Assembly: GCA_012934845.2 (NCBI GenBank)
Contig: WNNJ02001540.1
Coordinates: 1 to 64,000, forward strand
DNA length: 64,000 nt
Reading direction: 5' to 3'
Source of the DNA: Pomphorhynchus laevis
Taxonomy: Eukaryota; Acanthocephala; Palaeacanthocephala; Echinorhynchida; Pomphorhynchidae
A program made the position numbers and the translations under genes. How positions within the stretch are numbered: the stretch's first letter is position 1; every line of letters starts with the position of its first letter. The notes under the pieces were generated by a model. The model did not search any database. It was given only the letters and a program-made list of their open reading frames with translations, and was not told the origin of the DNA. Of this stretch, positions 30,644 to 40,059 are shown piece after piece.

Positions 30644-30743
30644 AAGTATTATAAAAAGAAAGAATTAAGTAAAGAAAAAATAATAAATCGATTTTTATGA
30701 GTTAATTAAAGAATCAACATACATATTGGTACAAATAAATCCA
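30644..30743. repeat. 100-bp direct repeat, copy 2
   Basis: Partner of 30068-30167, period 576 bases. The two copies flank the candidate exon at 30446-30571. Confidence 0.9.
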
Positions 30744-31469
30744 AAGTCAGTTAGCCAATCCAACTGGAATCTAAAATTTTCATTGGGCTCTATGGGAGTA
30801 TCTTCGATGCTGAATTTTTTCGTGTTTATTGTATACACATAGAGAATAAGGTGCTTTTATACTCGTGTCTATAACTTACAATAATGCATAAATTACTAAT
30901 TACTAAGTAATTAGTAATGTATTCGTTAATAATTACTAATTATTAATAAATATATTTCAATTCGATGATGGGTATTTTATCATTAATGATTTTTAGAGTT
31001 GTTTTAAATATGTACTTTATTTGACATGCCTACTAAACAGTGATAAAAACTCCCTTTTTAGTACATTACTAAGAGTTTAAAACAATCACGCGGGCTGAAA
31101 GATAAGCAGAGTATATAATTTACATTGAAATCACTTCGGAAATAATAACCTCATACATAATATGTGGACCCCTGAAAGCGATTGGCATTAGTTTAATTAC
31201 TGAAGATAAAATTAAATAAAGTACGAATTAATAAATCAATTTTTATGAGTTGATTCATGATTACTTTAAGTTCTAATTTTCCTTTCTAATTTCTTCACTA
31301 AAATCTTTTCAGATCTACGATACTTTGAGTTCTATTATTCGAGAGACGTAATTTCATGATATATTCTATATTAAACATAAACGAGAAAGAATAAAACAGC
31401 ATATTGCTATCAACAACACATTCTATATCAGTGGCGTTGATATATATAAAGGAAATAATAAATAACTAT
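30744..31469. other. No gene seen
   Basis: AT-rich. TTAGTAATTACTAAGTAATTAGTAAT-like palindromes lie at 30890-30950. A further loose relative of the ATTAAATCGATTTTTATGAGTT text is at 31225-31255. Confidence 0.5.
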
Positions 31470-31740
31470 AAATCAGTTTAGTTAACTGAGTCTCCGTATT
31501 CTGTACTATATATAAATTAAAAATAAAAATAAAAAATTATAAATAATAAATAATATAAGATTTTAAACAATTATAATTTATATAACAAAAAAATTTATTA
31601 TTAAAATTTAAAGTAAAAATCAATTTCTATGAATTGACTAATAAATAATAAACGTTGTATTCTAATAAGGAATATTGGTCATCAGAATAAAATACTATGT
31701 TATTAGGATGTTATCAGGTTTCGAATAACGATTATAATAT
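31470..31740 (-). repeat. P1 3' tail, antisense
   Basis: P1 terminus GTTAACTGAGTCTCCG at 31480, AT-rich tail, AATTTCTATGAATTGACTAA, then a damaged structured motif (GGTCATCAGAATAAAATACT ... TATCAGGTTTCG) ending near 31720. Coding part absent. Confidence 0.7.
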
Positions 31741-31949
31741 ATACTATTTTCAACTGCATTAAATTATATATTTTCAACTGTGTTTAAATATATATATATA
31801 TCTCAACTGCATCAGAAAAATTTATTATCAGAAATTAGAAGGCAAGCGCTTAACAACAGTGAGCCGAAACGTACAATTAAAATATATAATTGTATCTTTT
31901 GATCTTTAAATATATATATATATATATATATATATCAAGGTCACAAACC
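31741..31949. other. AT repeats with degenerate GAAAC element
   Basis: Contains short TA runs at 31790 and 31910 and, at 31850-31900, GAGCCGAAACGTACAATT followed by AATTGTATC. The GAAAC plus hairpin resembles helix III of a hammerhead, but no CTGANGA is present upstream. Confidence 0.4.
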
Positions 31950-32350
31950 AATAATGGTAAAAAAACACAATTTCAGCTACTCAATCAAACCATCGTGTAT
32001 AAGCTTTTCCACTTTAATTCGTCCTGAATCATCTACTTCAGTATCGTTGTCACTTCTTTTTGGTATTTAATCCAACCAATATTCGTCTACTTGAAGATCA
32101 TAGATTGCCAATATACAGGCATTTGGCAATCTTCCAGCATCCATCATCATAACATGGCCCACATATTTCCATCTTCGCATTTCCATAACGCTTTCTAGAT
32201 CTCGCACCTTACATTGGCACCTTACTTCAGTATTGCTAATCTCATGTATGGACCGAATTTACTTAACCGTCTAGCATTGGCCCACCTACTCATGGCATTT
32301 CCGTAGCGATGCTATCATATCCAGACGCTTTTCCAAAGCACAGAGGCCCT
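31950..32350 (-). pseudogene. LINE C-terminal scrap (RRWKYVGHV)
   Basis: Minus strand reads VRDLESVMEMRRWKYVGHVM and MMDAGRLPNACILAIYDL. This matches the tail common to APE-type LINE and related RT proteins (RRWxWxGHVxRM, then LPxAxL). Higher GC than the surroundings. No RT core remains. Confidence 0.5.
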
Positions 32351-32879
32351 AATTGCCTTTCTGTGCTTCTTCCTCATTTAAGTTTGATACAGTAACATCT
32401 ACACATCATCCAGTACAGACAATTTAAAATGAGGTAAAATTATTGATATACAGATTAGCAAAGTAATGAGATCATACGGCTAAGCGTCATAATTTTGTGT
32501 ATATTGCTTGACCTCGTGTAGCTTGTTATGATGTGAACGGAACCGCACTCACTGAGCAGCTCGCATTATCAGTAACTCGTATTATTTAACATTTTGCGAT
32601 ATAATCTGTAAAATGTCATCTGTAAATGTCATTTGTAAAATATCATCTCTATACATATATACTTCTAAATCAACAAAGAACGGCATATATATACAAAATA
32701 GTGTTGTTTGTTAGACTGAACTTTAATTTACGACTTTCAGTAACCATGTCACTTTTAGACATATATCACTTATTTAATTATATATAATAATACAAATTTA
32801 TTTAACGTGGCAAATGCGTACACGCTTACAAGTCCACAAATATATATTGTCGCTCTTCGTACTTGGTTTGCGCTCGTGA
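32351..32879. other. No gene; partial repeat D at 32690-32765
   Basis: 32690-32765 repeats the end of repeat D on the minus strand (AGTGTTGTTTGTTAGACTGA, CATGTCACTTTTAGAC). The rest is unassigned. Confidence 0.5.
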
Positions 32880-33144
32880 CTGCTAAGTTACGAATCCAGG
32901 ATTATCAGATTTCACACAGTATGTGAAACATTCAATCATGATTTCAAGAAACTGTATTGTCCGAGATGCTCTCTGGAATGCTTATTATAGAATGTATCGT
33001 ATGGGATCATGAAGATCGGTTGAAATCGGGCTGGTGATCCTTTGATGGATGCTTATTTATCTATTGAATAGTTGCTAGGTCACATAAGATGACTTTCACA
33101 TTGAAAACCAGCTATATAATCCTTCTTTTATGACATGTAATTCC

Positions 33145-33241
33145 ATACAACCTGATTACAAACGGTACCATTGCCATACCCATTTTCGTTTCGCCCGCTT
33201 TCTGTCACATATAGGTAACCCCGGCTTGTCAGAAGGCTGAC
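33145..33241 (-). ncRNA. Hammerhead ribozyme, family B, antisense copy
   Basis: Minus strand: AGCCTT, CTGACAA, helix II arm GCC/GGGC region with a long loop, GAAAC, ATGGGTATGGCAATGGTACC hairpin, GTAATC in place of GTAGTC, AGGTT. Core G to A and cleavage-site changes imply inactivity. Confidence 0.55.
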
Positions 33242-33596
33242 TACCAACTCTTTTCCCTTCGAAATTTGACTCATCCTATAATCGATATGTCGCTCTCCGT
33301 ACTTGAATTGCGCTCTTATCTGCTAGGCTACTAATCCAGGATTATCAGATTTACACAGTATGCGAAACCTTCAATCATGATTTCAAGAAACTGCATTGTC
33401 CCAGATGCTCTCTGACATGCTTATTATAGATTGTATCGTATGGGATCATGAAGATCGATTGAAATAGGGCTGGTGATCCTTTGATGGATGCTTATTTATC
33501 TATTGAATGTTACTAGGTTACACAATGTGATTTTCGCATTAAAAACCAGCTACATAATCTCAAACGAGTCGAATTTCGAAAGGAGAAGAGTTGGTA

Positions 33597-33693
33597 GCCA
33601 GCCTTCTGACGAGCCCGGGGCAACAAATATGTGGCAGAAAGCGGGCGATACGAAAACGGATGAGGCAATGGTGCCGTTATTAGTCAGGGTGTA
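33597..33693 (+). ncRNA. Hammerhead ribozyme, family B, copy with GATA
   Basis: AGCCTT, intact CTGACGA, helix II GCCCG/CGGGC, then GATAC in place of GAAAC, AACGG hairpin closing with CCGTT, and GTC, AGGGT. A single core change (A to T) probably kills cleavage. Confidence 0.6.
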
Positions 33694-33887
33694 TGGAATT
33701 GAATGTCGTATAAAAAGGATTCTGTAGCTGGTTTTCAATGCGAAAATCACCTTGTGTGACCTGGCAACTATTTAAAAGATAGTTGCCAAGTATAGCTGTA
33801 GCTCTCAAGAGCGCAAGCCATGTATGGAGAGAGCTACAGCTCGAATCTCGGATGAGTCAAATTTCAAAAGGAGAAAAGTTGGTAGTC

Positions 33888-33984
33888 AGCCTTCTGACGA
33901 GCCCGGGTCTACCAACATGTGGCAAAAAAGGGGGCCGAAACGAAAATGACTGTGCCAATAGTGCCGTTAGTAGTCAGGGTGTAT
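33888..33984 (+). ncRNA. Hammerhead ribozyme, family B, best copy
   Basis: AGCCTT, CTGACGA, GCCCGGG with a long internal loop and GGGGGCC, GAAAC, a helix III hairpin, GTC, AGGGT. Both core strands and the cleavage triplet are intact. Helix I is AGCCTT/AGGGT with wobbles. Helix II closes as GCCC/GGGC with one bulge. Confidence 0.7.
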
Positions 33985-34259
33985 GCAATTGGATATCACG
34001 AAGAAAGGATCATGTAGCTGGTTTGCAATGCGAAAGTCCCCTTTTGTGACCTAGCAACTATCCCATATATGAATAAGCATCCATCAAAGGATCACCAACC
34101 CGATTTCAACAGAATTATGTTTTCTTACAAGATGGCATAAACACCAGGCAGCTTACTATATATCACATATATATTTTATTAAGCTGTCATTGTTTCTCTT
34201 TTCTTCAATATGGCAAAATCAGTAATAAATTGTTTCGTGCAATATTTAAGCTCTTTATT

Positions 34260-34800
34260 AGCTGCGTGTAAACTCTGGAAGAATTTAGAGAATTTTGATG
34301 TGGATCAGGGAGTATTTGGACTCTATGGCAAATAATATTTGTACTCCGAATTTAGCTGTTTATCCGACATCAGTTGTCAAATTCAATATAGTTCTGTCTA
34401 TTTTCTTTATGATTGTTGTTTGCATTGTGTATCCTGCGTTTTGTATGCAGTGTTTCGCCGCTCCTTCATTTTTTGCTTGTTTGTGGGCGATGTCTGATCG
34501 GCGTGTGAGTGCGCAGATGTTCATCTGCCCGCCAGTCTATTCAACGTACATATTTGGGCATTTCTCGCACTTACATAAGTATATGACCGCTTTGCTTTTT
34601 CAATTGTATGGATCTTTTATTTTATACGTAGTTCCTGTGACAGTGCTTACAATCATAGTTCTGCTGCTCATTTTAGCGCAGCACTTGCATCGTATGTCAT
34701 TGTATTGCAGACAAATCCTTCATGGACCTCTCTCTATGTGTATTCTTCGGCATGTCATTGAGTGTGTATGGACTTCGAAAGGCTATTTTTAGGATTCGGA
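34260..34800 (-). pseudogene. PLE-4 GIY-YIG endonuclease
   Basis: Minus strand reads KSKAVIYLCKCEKCPNMYVE, a stop, TGGQMNICALTRRSDIAHKQ, KNEGAAKHCIQNAGYTMQTT and IIKKIDR. It fits the Penelope GIY-YIG domain: VIYLxxCxKCxxxYVxQT, the R-R-S-D-I basic helix, the AxHxxxxGH-like segment and the TIIxKI strand. Upstream TMIVSTVTGTTYKIK is the linker. The apparent 165-codon plus-strand frame at 34295-34792 is its antisense. Confidence 0.75.
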
Positions 34801-34871
34801 ATACAGCTACAAATTTAACACTATCCCGGAATTTGTATTCCGAATTTAGAATTCGGAATACAACTACAAAT

Positions 34872-35129
34872 CTATCCCGGGGATAGATTAAGTGTGGCTA
34901 ACGTAATATCTGGGTTCCAGGACGTTTTGGATGCCTCAATCAATCGTATAAATTCGTCAGTGTTTGATATGTATGAGGATACATTGTTAAGTAAAGAGGC
35001 TAGCAATGTGTTGAGATGACGGGATATTTTCTCTGTTGCTGTACCACAATTGCTTATTATTGGTCTCCCTGGGCAAGGACTTTTCCCTTTGTGAGTCTTT
35101 GGCAGGAGATAGAATCGGCCCTTCAACAA
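34872..35129 (-). pseudogene. PLE-4 RT N-terminal fragment fused to hammerhead repeat
   Basis: Minus strand reads GRFYLLPKTHKGKSPCPGRP, IISNCGTATEKISRHLNTLL and VSSYISNTDEFIRL. RFYxLPKxHK, GRPIxSxxGTxTEKIS and SYIxDTxxF are strong Penelope RT fingers motifs. The palm and thumb are deleted: the sequence runs from here straight into the endonuclease remnant on the same strand. Upstream the frame abuts repeat A exactly after TTGTTGAAG, next to its hammerhead, so a pseudo-LTR is joined directly to a 5'-truncated ORF. Confidence 0.85.
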
Positions 35130-35172
35130 CGGTATACGCGTTTCGCTCTAACGAAGCTCATCAGTACCGTGA
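35126..35172 (-). ncRNA. Hammerhead ribozyme, family A, at PLE-4 5' junction
   Basis: ACGGTA/TACCGT helix I, CTGATGA, helix II GCTT/GAGC (one wobble) with a CGTT loop, GAAA, CGCG, cleavage after GTA. Core intact. Directly upstream of the PLE-4 RT fragment on the same strand. Confidence 0.85.
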
Positions 35173-35332
35173 CTTTAATAATCATCAATAATTTAGAGCT
35201 TATGACATAATCGTTCATAATTTAGAGCATATGCTAAATTTCCTCTTATGATTCAGATTAAGGGTAGTTCTGTTTTTCGAGCTTTAGACATTGTTTAAGC
35301 GTGTGTTAAGGTGCCTATGGATGATTATTAAA

Positions 35333-35380
35333 GTCACGGTACTGATGAGCTCCGTTAGAGCGAAACGCGTATACCGTTGT
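35333..35380 (+). ncRNA. Hammerhead ribozyme, family A, reference copy
   Basis: ACGGTA pairs with TACCGT. CTGATGA, helix II GCTC/GAGC with loop CGTTA, GAAA, CGCG palindromic helix III, cleavage after GTA. Every consensus base is intact. It has the same core as 13311-13357. Confidence 0.88.
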
Positions 35381-35828
35381 TGAAGTTTGTCGTCATACAT
35401 AGGATAACTGGGCATACGTAGCGACTTTGAATATTGCGAGAATAATTCGGTTCTATTTCTTGATCTGATGAGGATATAAAGAATGCTGCCTGGTGTTTAT
35501 GCCTCTTCATGAGGAAAACAGTGATTTATTTAAGAGTACACCTTTGTGTGTCCCAGGGCAGGTGTAACAACAAATTATATTATTTATATATAATATATAT
35601 ATTAGATATATAAATTGTTGTTACACCTGCCCTGGGATACCCAATAGTGAACTTGTAAATAAATCGCTATGTTTTCATCATGAGGAGGCATAAAACACCA
35701 GGCAGCATTCTATATATCCTCATCAGACCAAGAAATATAACCAAATTATTCTCGCAATATTCAAAGTCGCTACATATGCCAGGTCATCATATGTGTGACG
35801 ACCAACTTTAACAACAGTTTATGCGTTT

Positions 35829-35876
35829 CGCTCTTAAGGAGCTCATCAGTACCGTGACTTCAATAATCATCCATAG
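35829..35876 (-). ncRNA. Hammerhead ribozyme, family A, weakened copy
   Basis: CTGATGA, helix II GCTCC/AGAGC-like with a changed loop, GAAA intact, but the palindrome reads CGCA and the far side of helix I AAACTGT no longer pairs fully with ACGGTA. Probably inactive or slow. Confidence 0.65.
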
Positions 35877-36149
35877 GCACAATATCACACGCTTAAACAG
35901 TGTTTAAAGCTCGAAAAGCAGAACTACCCTTAATCTGAATCATTTGAGGTAATTTAGCATGAGCTCTGTGCATTTCAGTGTGTATTGCAGTGTAACCATG
36001 CATCAGGCACTAAACAGAAATGCTGTTTTTCATGGACACTTCCAAGTTTACAAATATATAAAATACAATTTGTTGTTACACCTGACCTGGGACACCCAAT
36101 GGTGTACTTGTAAATAAATCACAGGCAACCGAAACGACCAATGTGTACC

Positions 36150-36930
36150 TCAGAACCCGCATTCTTTCTTTTTTATTTGGAGATTGAAGTACTTTAACTG
36201 TTGCGGTAAATTTCTCTCCGAGAACTAGTTTACGAAAAGTTCTTGTTCATTCTTGACCACTTTGATTGTATGATTTCCGTGATTTAAGCATTTGCGTAAG
36301 GCGGGCTTCTTCCTATAAGATATCGTATTCTCCTTTAATTTAGTTGTTTATGCGCCGAGCCATCAAGTTTTTTATTTTTTATAATTAGATTTTTTACATC
36401 TCTGAAGTTGCAGCTGGCAAATAACACGATCCTTCATGAATTGTTGTTTTTCGATGCAGATTCAAATACTTGGACAAGTAGGTTAATAAAAGTTTTCGAC
36501 TTTGAACATCGTGGAAGTCTGAAGAGATTGGGTTTACACAAGACGACTTCGTTAAATATAGACTCTATTACATGATTTTCCACAAGCGATGCCAATTGTT
36601 GGATTGATGTTGGACAAGGAGTAATGTATAGCGCAAGGCTATAGGAAGCTTTCTGATGATCATTTATTGTATTTACGACTTTATGATTGAGAGTATTAGC
36701 CGTTGCCAGTAAGTGCGAATTACAATCATTTGCATAAGGACTATTTCAGTTCTTGCATCTCGGTGTCGTACAGTTTATGCAAACCTAATTTGCCTTTTTT
36801 ACATTTGCAACTTTGACAAACGGCGGAGGGGCCCTTGCATGTACAACATTCGAGATACCGAATTGATATTAGCTTATAGAATTGTGTGTGTAAGCTTATA
36901 ATCAGACCGATTGTCTATATTATTGTATAT
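36150..36930. other. Unrecognised, moderately GC-richer block
   Basis: The minus strand yields stretches such as SLALYITPCPTSIQQLASLV, ENHVIESIFNEVVLCKPNLF and a cysteine-rich CCTCKGPSAVCQSCKCKKGK, in different frames with stops. They look like decayed protein, probably a transposon, but I cannot place the family. The short plus-strand frame at 36713 is not supported. Confidence 0.35.
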
Positions 36931-36989
36931 ATTATCTCTCTTAGTTTTTTGCGTGTATACATTATGTTTGATAAAAATTAAATAATAAT

Positions 36990-37275
36990 AAAATTTACAA
37001 TTCTTTATATGATGACTTAAATTCTTATTTTAGTAAGCTGATTAATAACGAAAGCTTAGATGCATCTAAAATTAAAATTTGGAAAAATTATATTTTTGAT
37101 AAAATTAAAAAGAAAATGAAAATAACAAAAAGTTACAAAAGTAAAGGTCAAATGAATAAAGAAATGTATACAGAACTTACCAAATTAAAGGATTACTATA
37201 TAATAACAACTACTGATAAAGCTAGTAATGACTGTTTTCATATGCAAAAAGCACAATCATGAGATACTGATGAAA
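36990..37275 (+). pseudogene. P1 N-terminal region
   Basis: Reads NSLYDDLNSYFSKLINNESL, DASKIKIWKNYIFDKIKKKM and TKLKDYYIITTTDKASND. The DKAS segment with KL/IITTTDKA matches the region ahead of the RT in P1 (also at 12107). The remaining RT is missing. P1 tail follows at once. Confidence 0.7.
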
Positions 37276-37309
37276 GAAGTTAATTAACATGACTTAAATT
37301 TTAACGCAA

Positions 37310-37600
37310 GATGAAAAAGGAATAGTAGCCGAAACCTGATGAGTATTTGCAGTAATTTAGCAGCTCTTTCATATGATCTTAATCCTTATTTGATACATCA
37401 TCTGTTATATATTAGTCAATTGATATAAATTGACTTTTATTTTAAATTTAAATTTTAAATTTTAACTTGATGTAAATATAAAATGTATAAAATCTTATAT
37501 AATTATTCATTATATAAAATTATATTATAATTAATTATATTTAATTTTTTAATTATATTTAAAAAATACGTAGACTCAGTTATCTGATCTGGATTATTTA
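37310..37600 (+). repeat. P1 3' tail, sense, degenerate motif
   Basis: TAGCCGAAACCTGATGAGTA at 37325 is a decayed structured motif. It is followed by the tail TTGATATAAATTGACTTTTA and the terminus ACGTAGACTCAGTTATCTGA at 37566. Confidence 0.7.
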
Positions 37601-38100
37601 AACTATTAAGCGAAAACGTTTTATAGATGAATAATAAACAATATGCTTTGTATTAGAATAATGTACACTAAATAATCAAATTTCATCAGAGGAAATGCGT
37701 CATTAGCGCGTATTAGCCCCGCTGCTATGTTGGGTCGAGGAATAGGGGTCGAAACTTGATAACATAGCAGTTCCTCCTGATGACCTCTAACCTTTATTCT
37801 TATACATCATCTATTATTTATTAGTCAATTTATAAAAATAACTTTTATTTAATAATGATTAAATAATAATAAAATTAATAATTCTTTATATAATGACTTA
37901 AATTCTTAGTTAGTAAGCTGACTAATAACGAAAGCTTAGATGCATCTAGAAAAATTATATTTTTGATAAAATTAAAAAAATGAAAATAACAAACAATTAT
38001 AAAAGGAAAGATCATAATAAGAATTTGAACATAGTAAATATTCAAATGCGGTATTTTTTGTGAATCTATTTTTTATAATCTGATCTGATGATAAAATATT
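37601..38100 (+). repeat. P1 3' structured motif and N-terminal scrap, sense
   Basis: 37680-37795 holds one of the cleanest motif copies: AATGCGTCATTAGCGCGTAT hairpin, CTGCTATG and CATAGCAG, TTGGGTC, GAGGAA and TTCCTC, GAAAC, CTGATGACCTCTA. From 37850 another P1 N-terminal scrap (LLISKLTNNESLDAS-like) follows. Confidence 0.7.
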
Positions 38101-38202
38101 TAAATAAATGGGATTTAAGTGAAAATATTCATTATAAAAACACAAGCGTTTGACATATACTATGTCAAATGCATAATATATGTGTTTGACATATATTCAC
38201 AA

Positions 38203-38276
38203 CTGTATTGATCTGCAATCGTACCCGGGTCACCCGTGTTCAGGTGAGTATTCTACCACTAAACCACTAATGTAGA
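38203..38276 (-). tRNA. tRNA-like pseudogene (Gly/Val-like)
   Basis: Minus strand carries TGGTTTAGTGG, a perfect A-box and D-arm start, GTAGAATACTCACC, then a TCACC/GGTGA anticodon stem with an 8-base loop, and GACCCGGGTACGATTGC, a mutated B-box and T-arm. Acceptor ends pair poorly and the T-stem is broken, so this is a decayed tRNA or tRNA-derived SINE head rather than a working tRNA. Identity is uncertain. Confidence 0.5.
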
Positions 38277-38283
38277 CAAATCA

Positions 38284-39020
38284 AATCAGCTAACTGAGTC
38301 TACGCATTTAATTTAATGATAAAATAAACAAAACATAATAATGCTAAATCAAAATTTAATAATTAAATAATAAAATTAATAATTGTTTTTAGATTTTCAA
38401 TAATTTAAATCAAGTTAAAATAAAAAATTAAAATTCAAAATAAACGTCATTTTTATGAATTGAGTAATAAATAACAGACGTTGTATCAGAATAAGAATTA
38501 GAGGTCATCAGGAGGAACTGCTATGATATCAGGTTTCGACACCTAACTCCTCTACCCAACATAGCAGTGGGGCCAAATACATACTAATGATGTATTTCCT
38601 CTGATAAAACTATCTAGTATCTTATTCTAATACAAAGGATATTATTTATTATCCATCCATAAAAATTTGCCACTTAAGAGTTTAAATTTATTCTTTATAT
38701 TATTGTGTTGATTTATATATTTTACTATTTTCTGCTTGATGTTATTTTTATAGTAACCTAGTTTAAAATATGTATCTATTAAATTATTTAAATGATTTTG
38801 AAGAAAGCCAATATCATTACAAATTGTTGCAATTCTTAAAATTTCATTATTTAATGTATTATATTTTATATTATATTGTATGCATGAATGCTCATGCAAA
38901 AATATGTATCTTGTAAATTTAAATATGCCATCTTTACGATATAAATTAAAAGTAGTTTTAATTGATGTAAATTTAATATTCATATCTAGATATATACCTT
39001 TATATATCTAGATATATACC
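38284..39020 (-). pseudogene. P1 C-terminus and complete 3' tail
   Basis: From right to left: P1 frame 38983-38642 with MNIKFTSIKTTFNLYRKDGI, FKFTRYIFLHEHSCIQYN, the ILRIATICNDIGFLQNHLNN thumb, KQKIVKYINQHN and the end SGKFLWMDNK before TAA. Then comes the region ATCAGAGGAAATACATCATT, the structured motif (38590-38490), the AT-rich tail, and the terminus ACTGAGTCTACG at 38290. This is the clearest view of a full P1 3' end. No GIY-YIG domain lies between thumb and stop. Confidence 0.85.
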
Positions 39021-39489
39021 TTTTAAACAGGCTGCGTTGTAAATTTACAACTACAGTTCTGTTTTAATCTATTTTTAATTTATATAAAAAGGTTTTAATT
39101 ATCAAATTTATTATTCATACGAACTATTTAAAAACCCTGCAAATAAATTTTAATTAGCTGTAAACTTAAACAGATAAAAAGAGCTTTATTTATTAAAGTT
39201 GACTTGGTATCGGCGAAATCAATATAAAATAATGATTACATTCAACCATATTATATTCAATTAGTACACTTTAGAATTTAAATCAATTACAATAACATGT
39301 TCTGTCAATTACTTCTTTATTCGATGGGTATTGATCAATATTGTAAATATTGATAGAATATCAATGTGGTAGGAATGTAATGCTACAATACAAGTAACTA
39401 GAAGTTTAGTAGGATCCAGAAAAATTAAAACCTCTTTGTTGACCATTGATTATAACGGATGGATAAAAATCAGAATACTTGAGTAAATA
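39021..39489. other. No gene seen
   Basis: AT-rich. A duplicated TATATCTAGATATATACCTT at 38988-39020 marks the end of the P1 fragment. Confidence 0.5.
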
Positions 39490-39800
39490 AATTCAAGTGA
39501 TGCTTACTATAAACAGAATGTAATTGTAAATATTAATTTCGGTCAAATAAATGAGCATATAGATTTAAATAATCTAGAATTAATTGAAAATGGCGAATTA
39601 AGAAATATGCTATCAAAAAAATTTGAAAATTTAAAAACTTTACAATTCGTTATATAAAGACTTTAATTCTTACTTTGGTAAGCTGATTAAAGCCAAAGTT
39701 TTAATGCAGCTAAGAGATAAATATTTGGAAAAATTATATCTGTGATAAAATTAAAAAGAAAATTAAGGAAAATTAAAAAGGAAAGATAAGAATAAGAATT
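39490..39800 (+). pseudogene. P1-like N-terminal scrap
   Basis: Reads INFGQINEHIDLNNLELIEN, GELRNMLSKKFENLKTL, then frameshifts to a LISKLIKAKVLMQLRDKYLE-like part. The order and the lysine-rich end match 36990-37140. Not functional. Confidence 0.5.
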
Positions 39801-39809
39801 TTGCAATCA

Positions 39810-39930
39810 TTTTTCTCATCAAGAAAAACTGCTATGCTATCAGGTTTTGTCTATTATTCCTTGCCCGACATATTGGCTGGGATGGGATCTTAAGGTTAAA
39901 TCTTAAGATATCAGAAGATTATAAGAAATA
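39810..39930 (-). repeat. P1 3' structured motif, antisense, diverged
   Basis: TCATCAAGAAAAACTGCTAT, GCTATCAGGTTTTG, TTATTCCTTGCCCGACATA. On the minus strand CTGATGA has become TTGATGA and GAAAC has become AAAAC, yet CATAGCAG remains. Confidence 0.6.
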
Positions 39931-40059
39931 ATTTATATGATCTGAATTATAGAAAATCTAATTATTTTAACACAGGTATTGCAAAAGGCTTTGGTTTATC
40001 AAAATATTGTCTTTACTAATTCTAGAAAATTAGATCAATTAACATAAAAATACTATTGT

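Larger units (their letters stand above)
32880..34110. repeat. Repeat B cluster (inverted and tandem units)
   Basis: At least four units: inverted at about 32880-33300, another inverted partial at 33300-33540, and direct units at about 33560-33780 and 33840-34110 (period 289 bases). Shared with 2057-2440. Open frames at 33488, 33550 and 33783 run through the repeat and are not conserved proteins. Confidence 0.7.
35200..36120. repeat. Repeat A, head-to-head pair
   Basis: Sense copy at about 35200-35560 and antisense copy at 35580-36120, joined at an AT palindrome (AATATATATATTAGATATAT, 35590). GTGTCCCAGGGCAGGTGTAA lies on both sides. The antisense copy extends to CAGGCAACCGAAACGACCAA at 36122, a scrap of repeat D. 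Confidence 0.75.

Noticed and set aside
33488-34049. Open frames in repeat B (79 and 88 codons)
   Set aside because: They span the ribozyme-bearing repeat and differ between copies in frame and length.
34295-34792. 165-codon plus-strand frame resembling a membrane protein
   Set aside because: The complementary strand encodes a recognisable Penelope GIY-YIG domain. The hydrophobic reading is its antisense shadow.
37680-37795. P1 tail as an HDV-like ribozyme
   Set aside because: The crossing P1/P2 helices resemble it, but no P3 stem fits between them and no P4 with a catalytic C is present.
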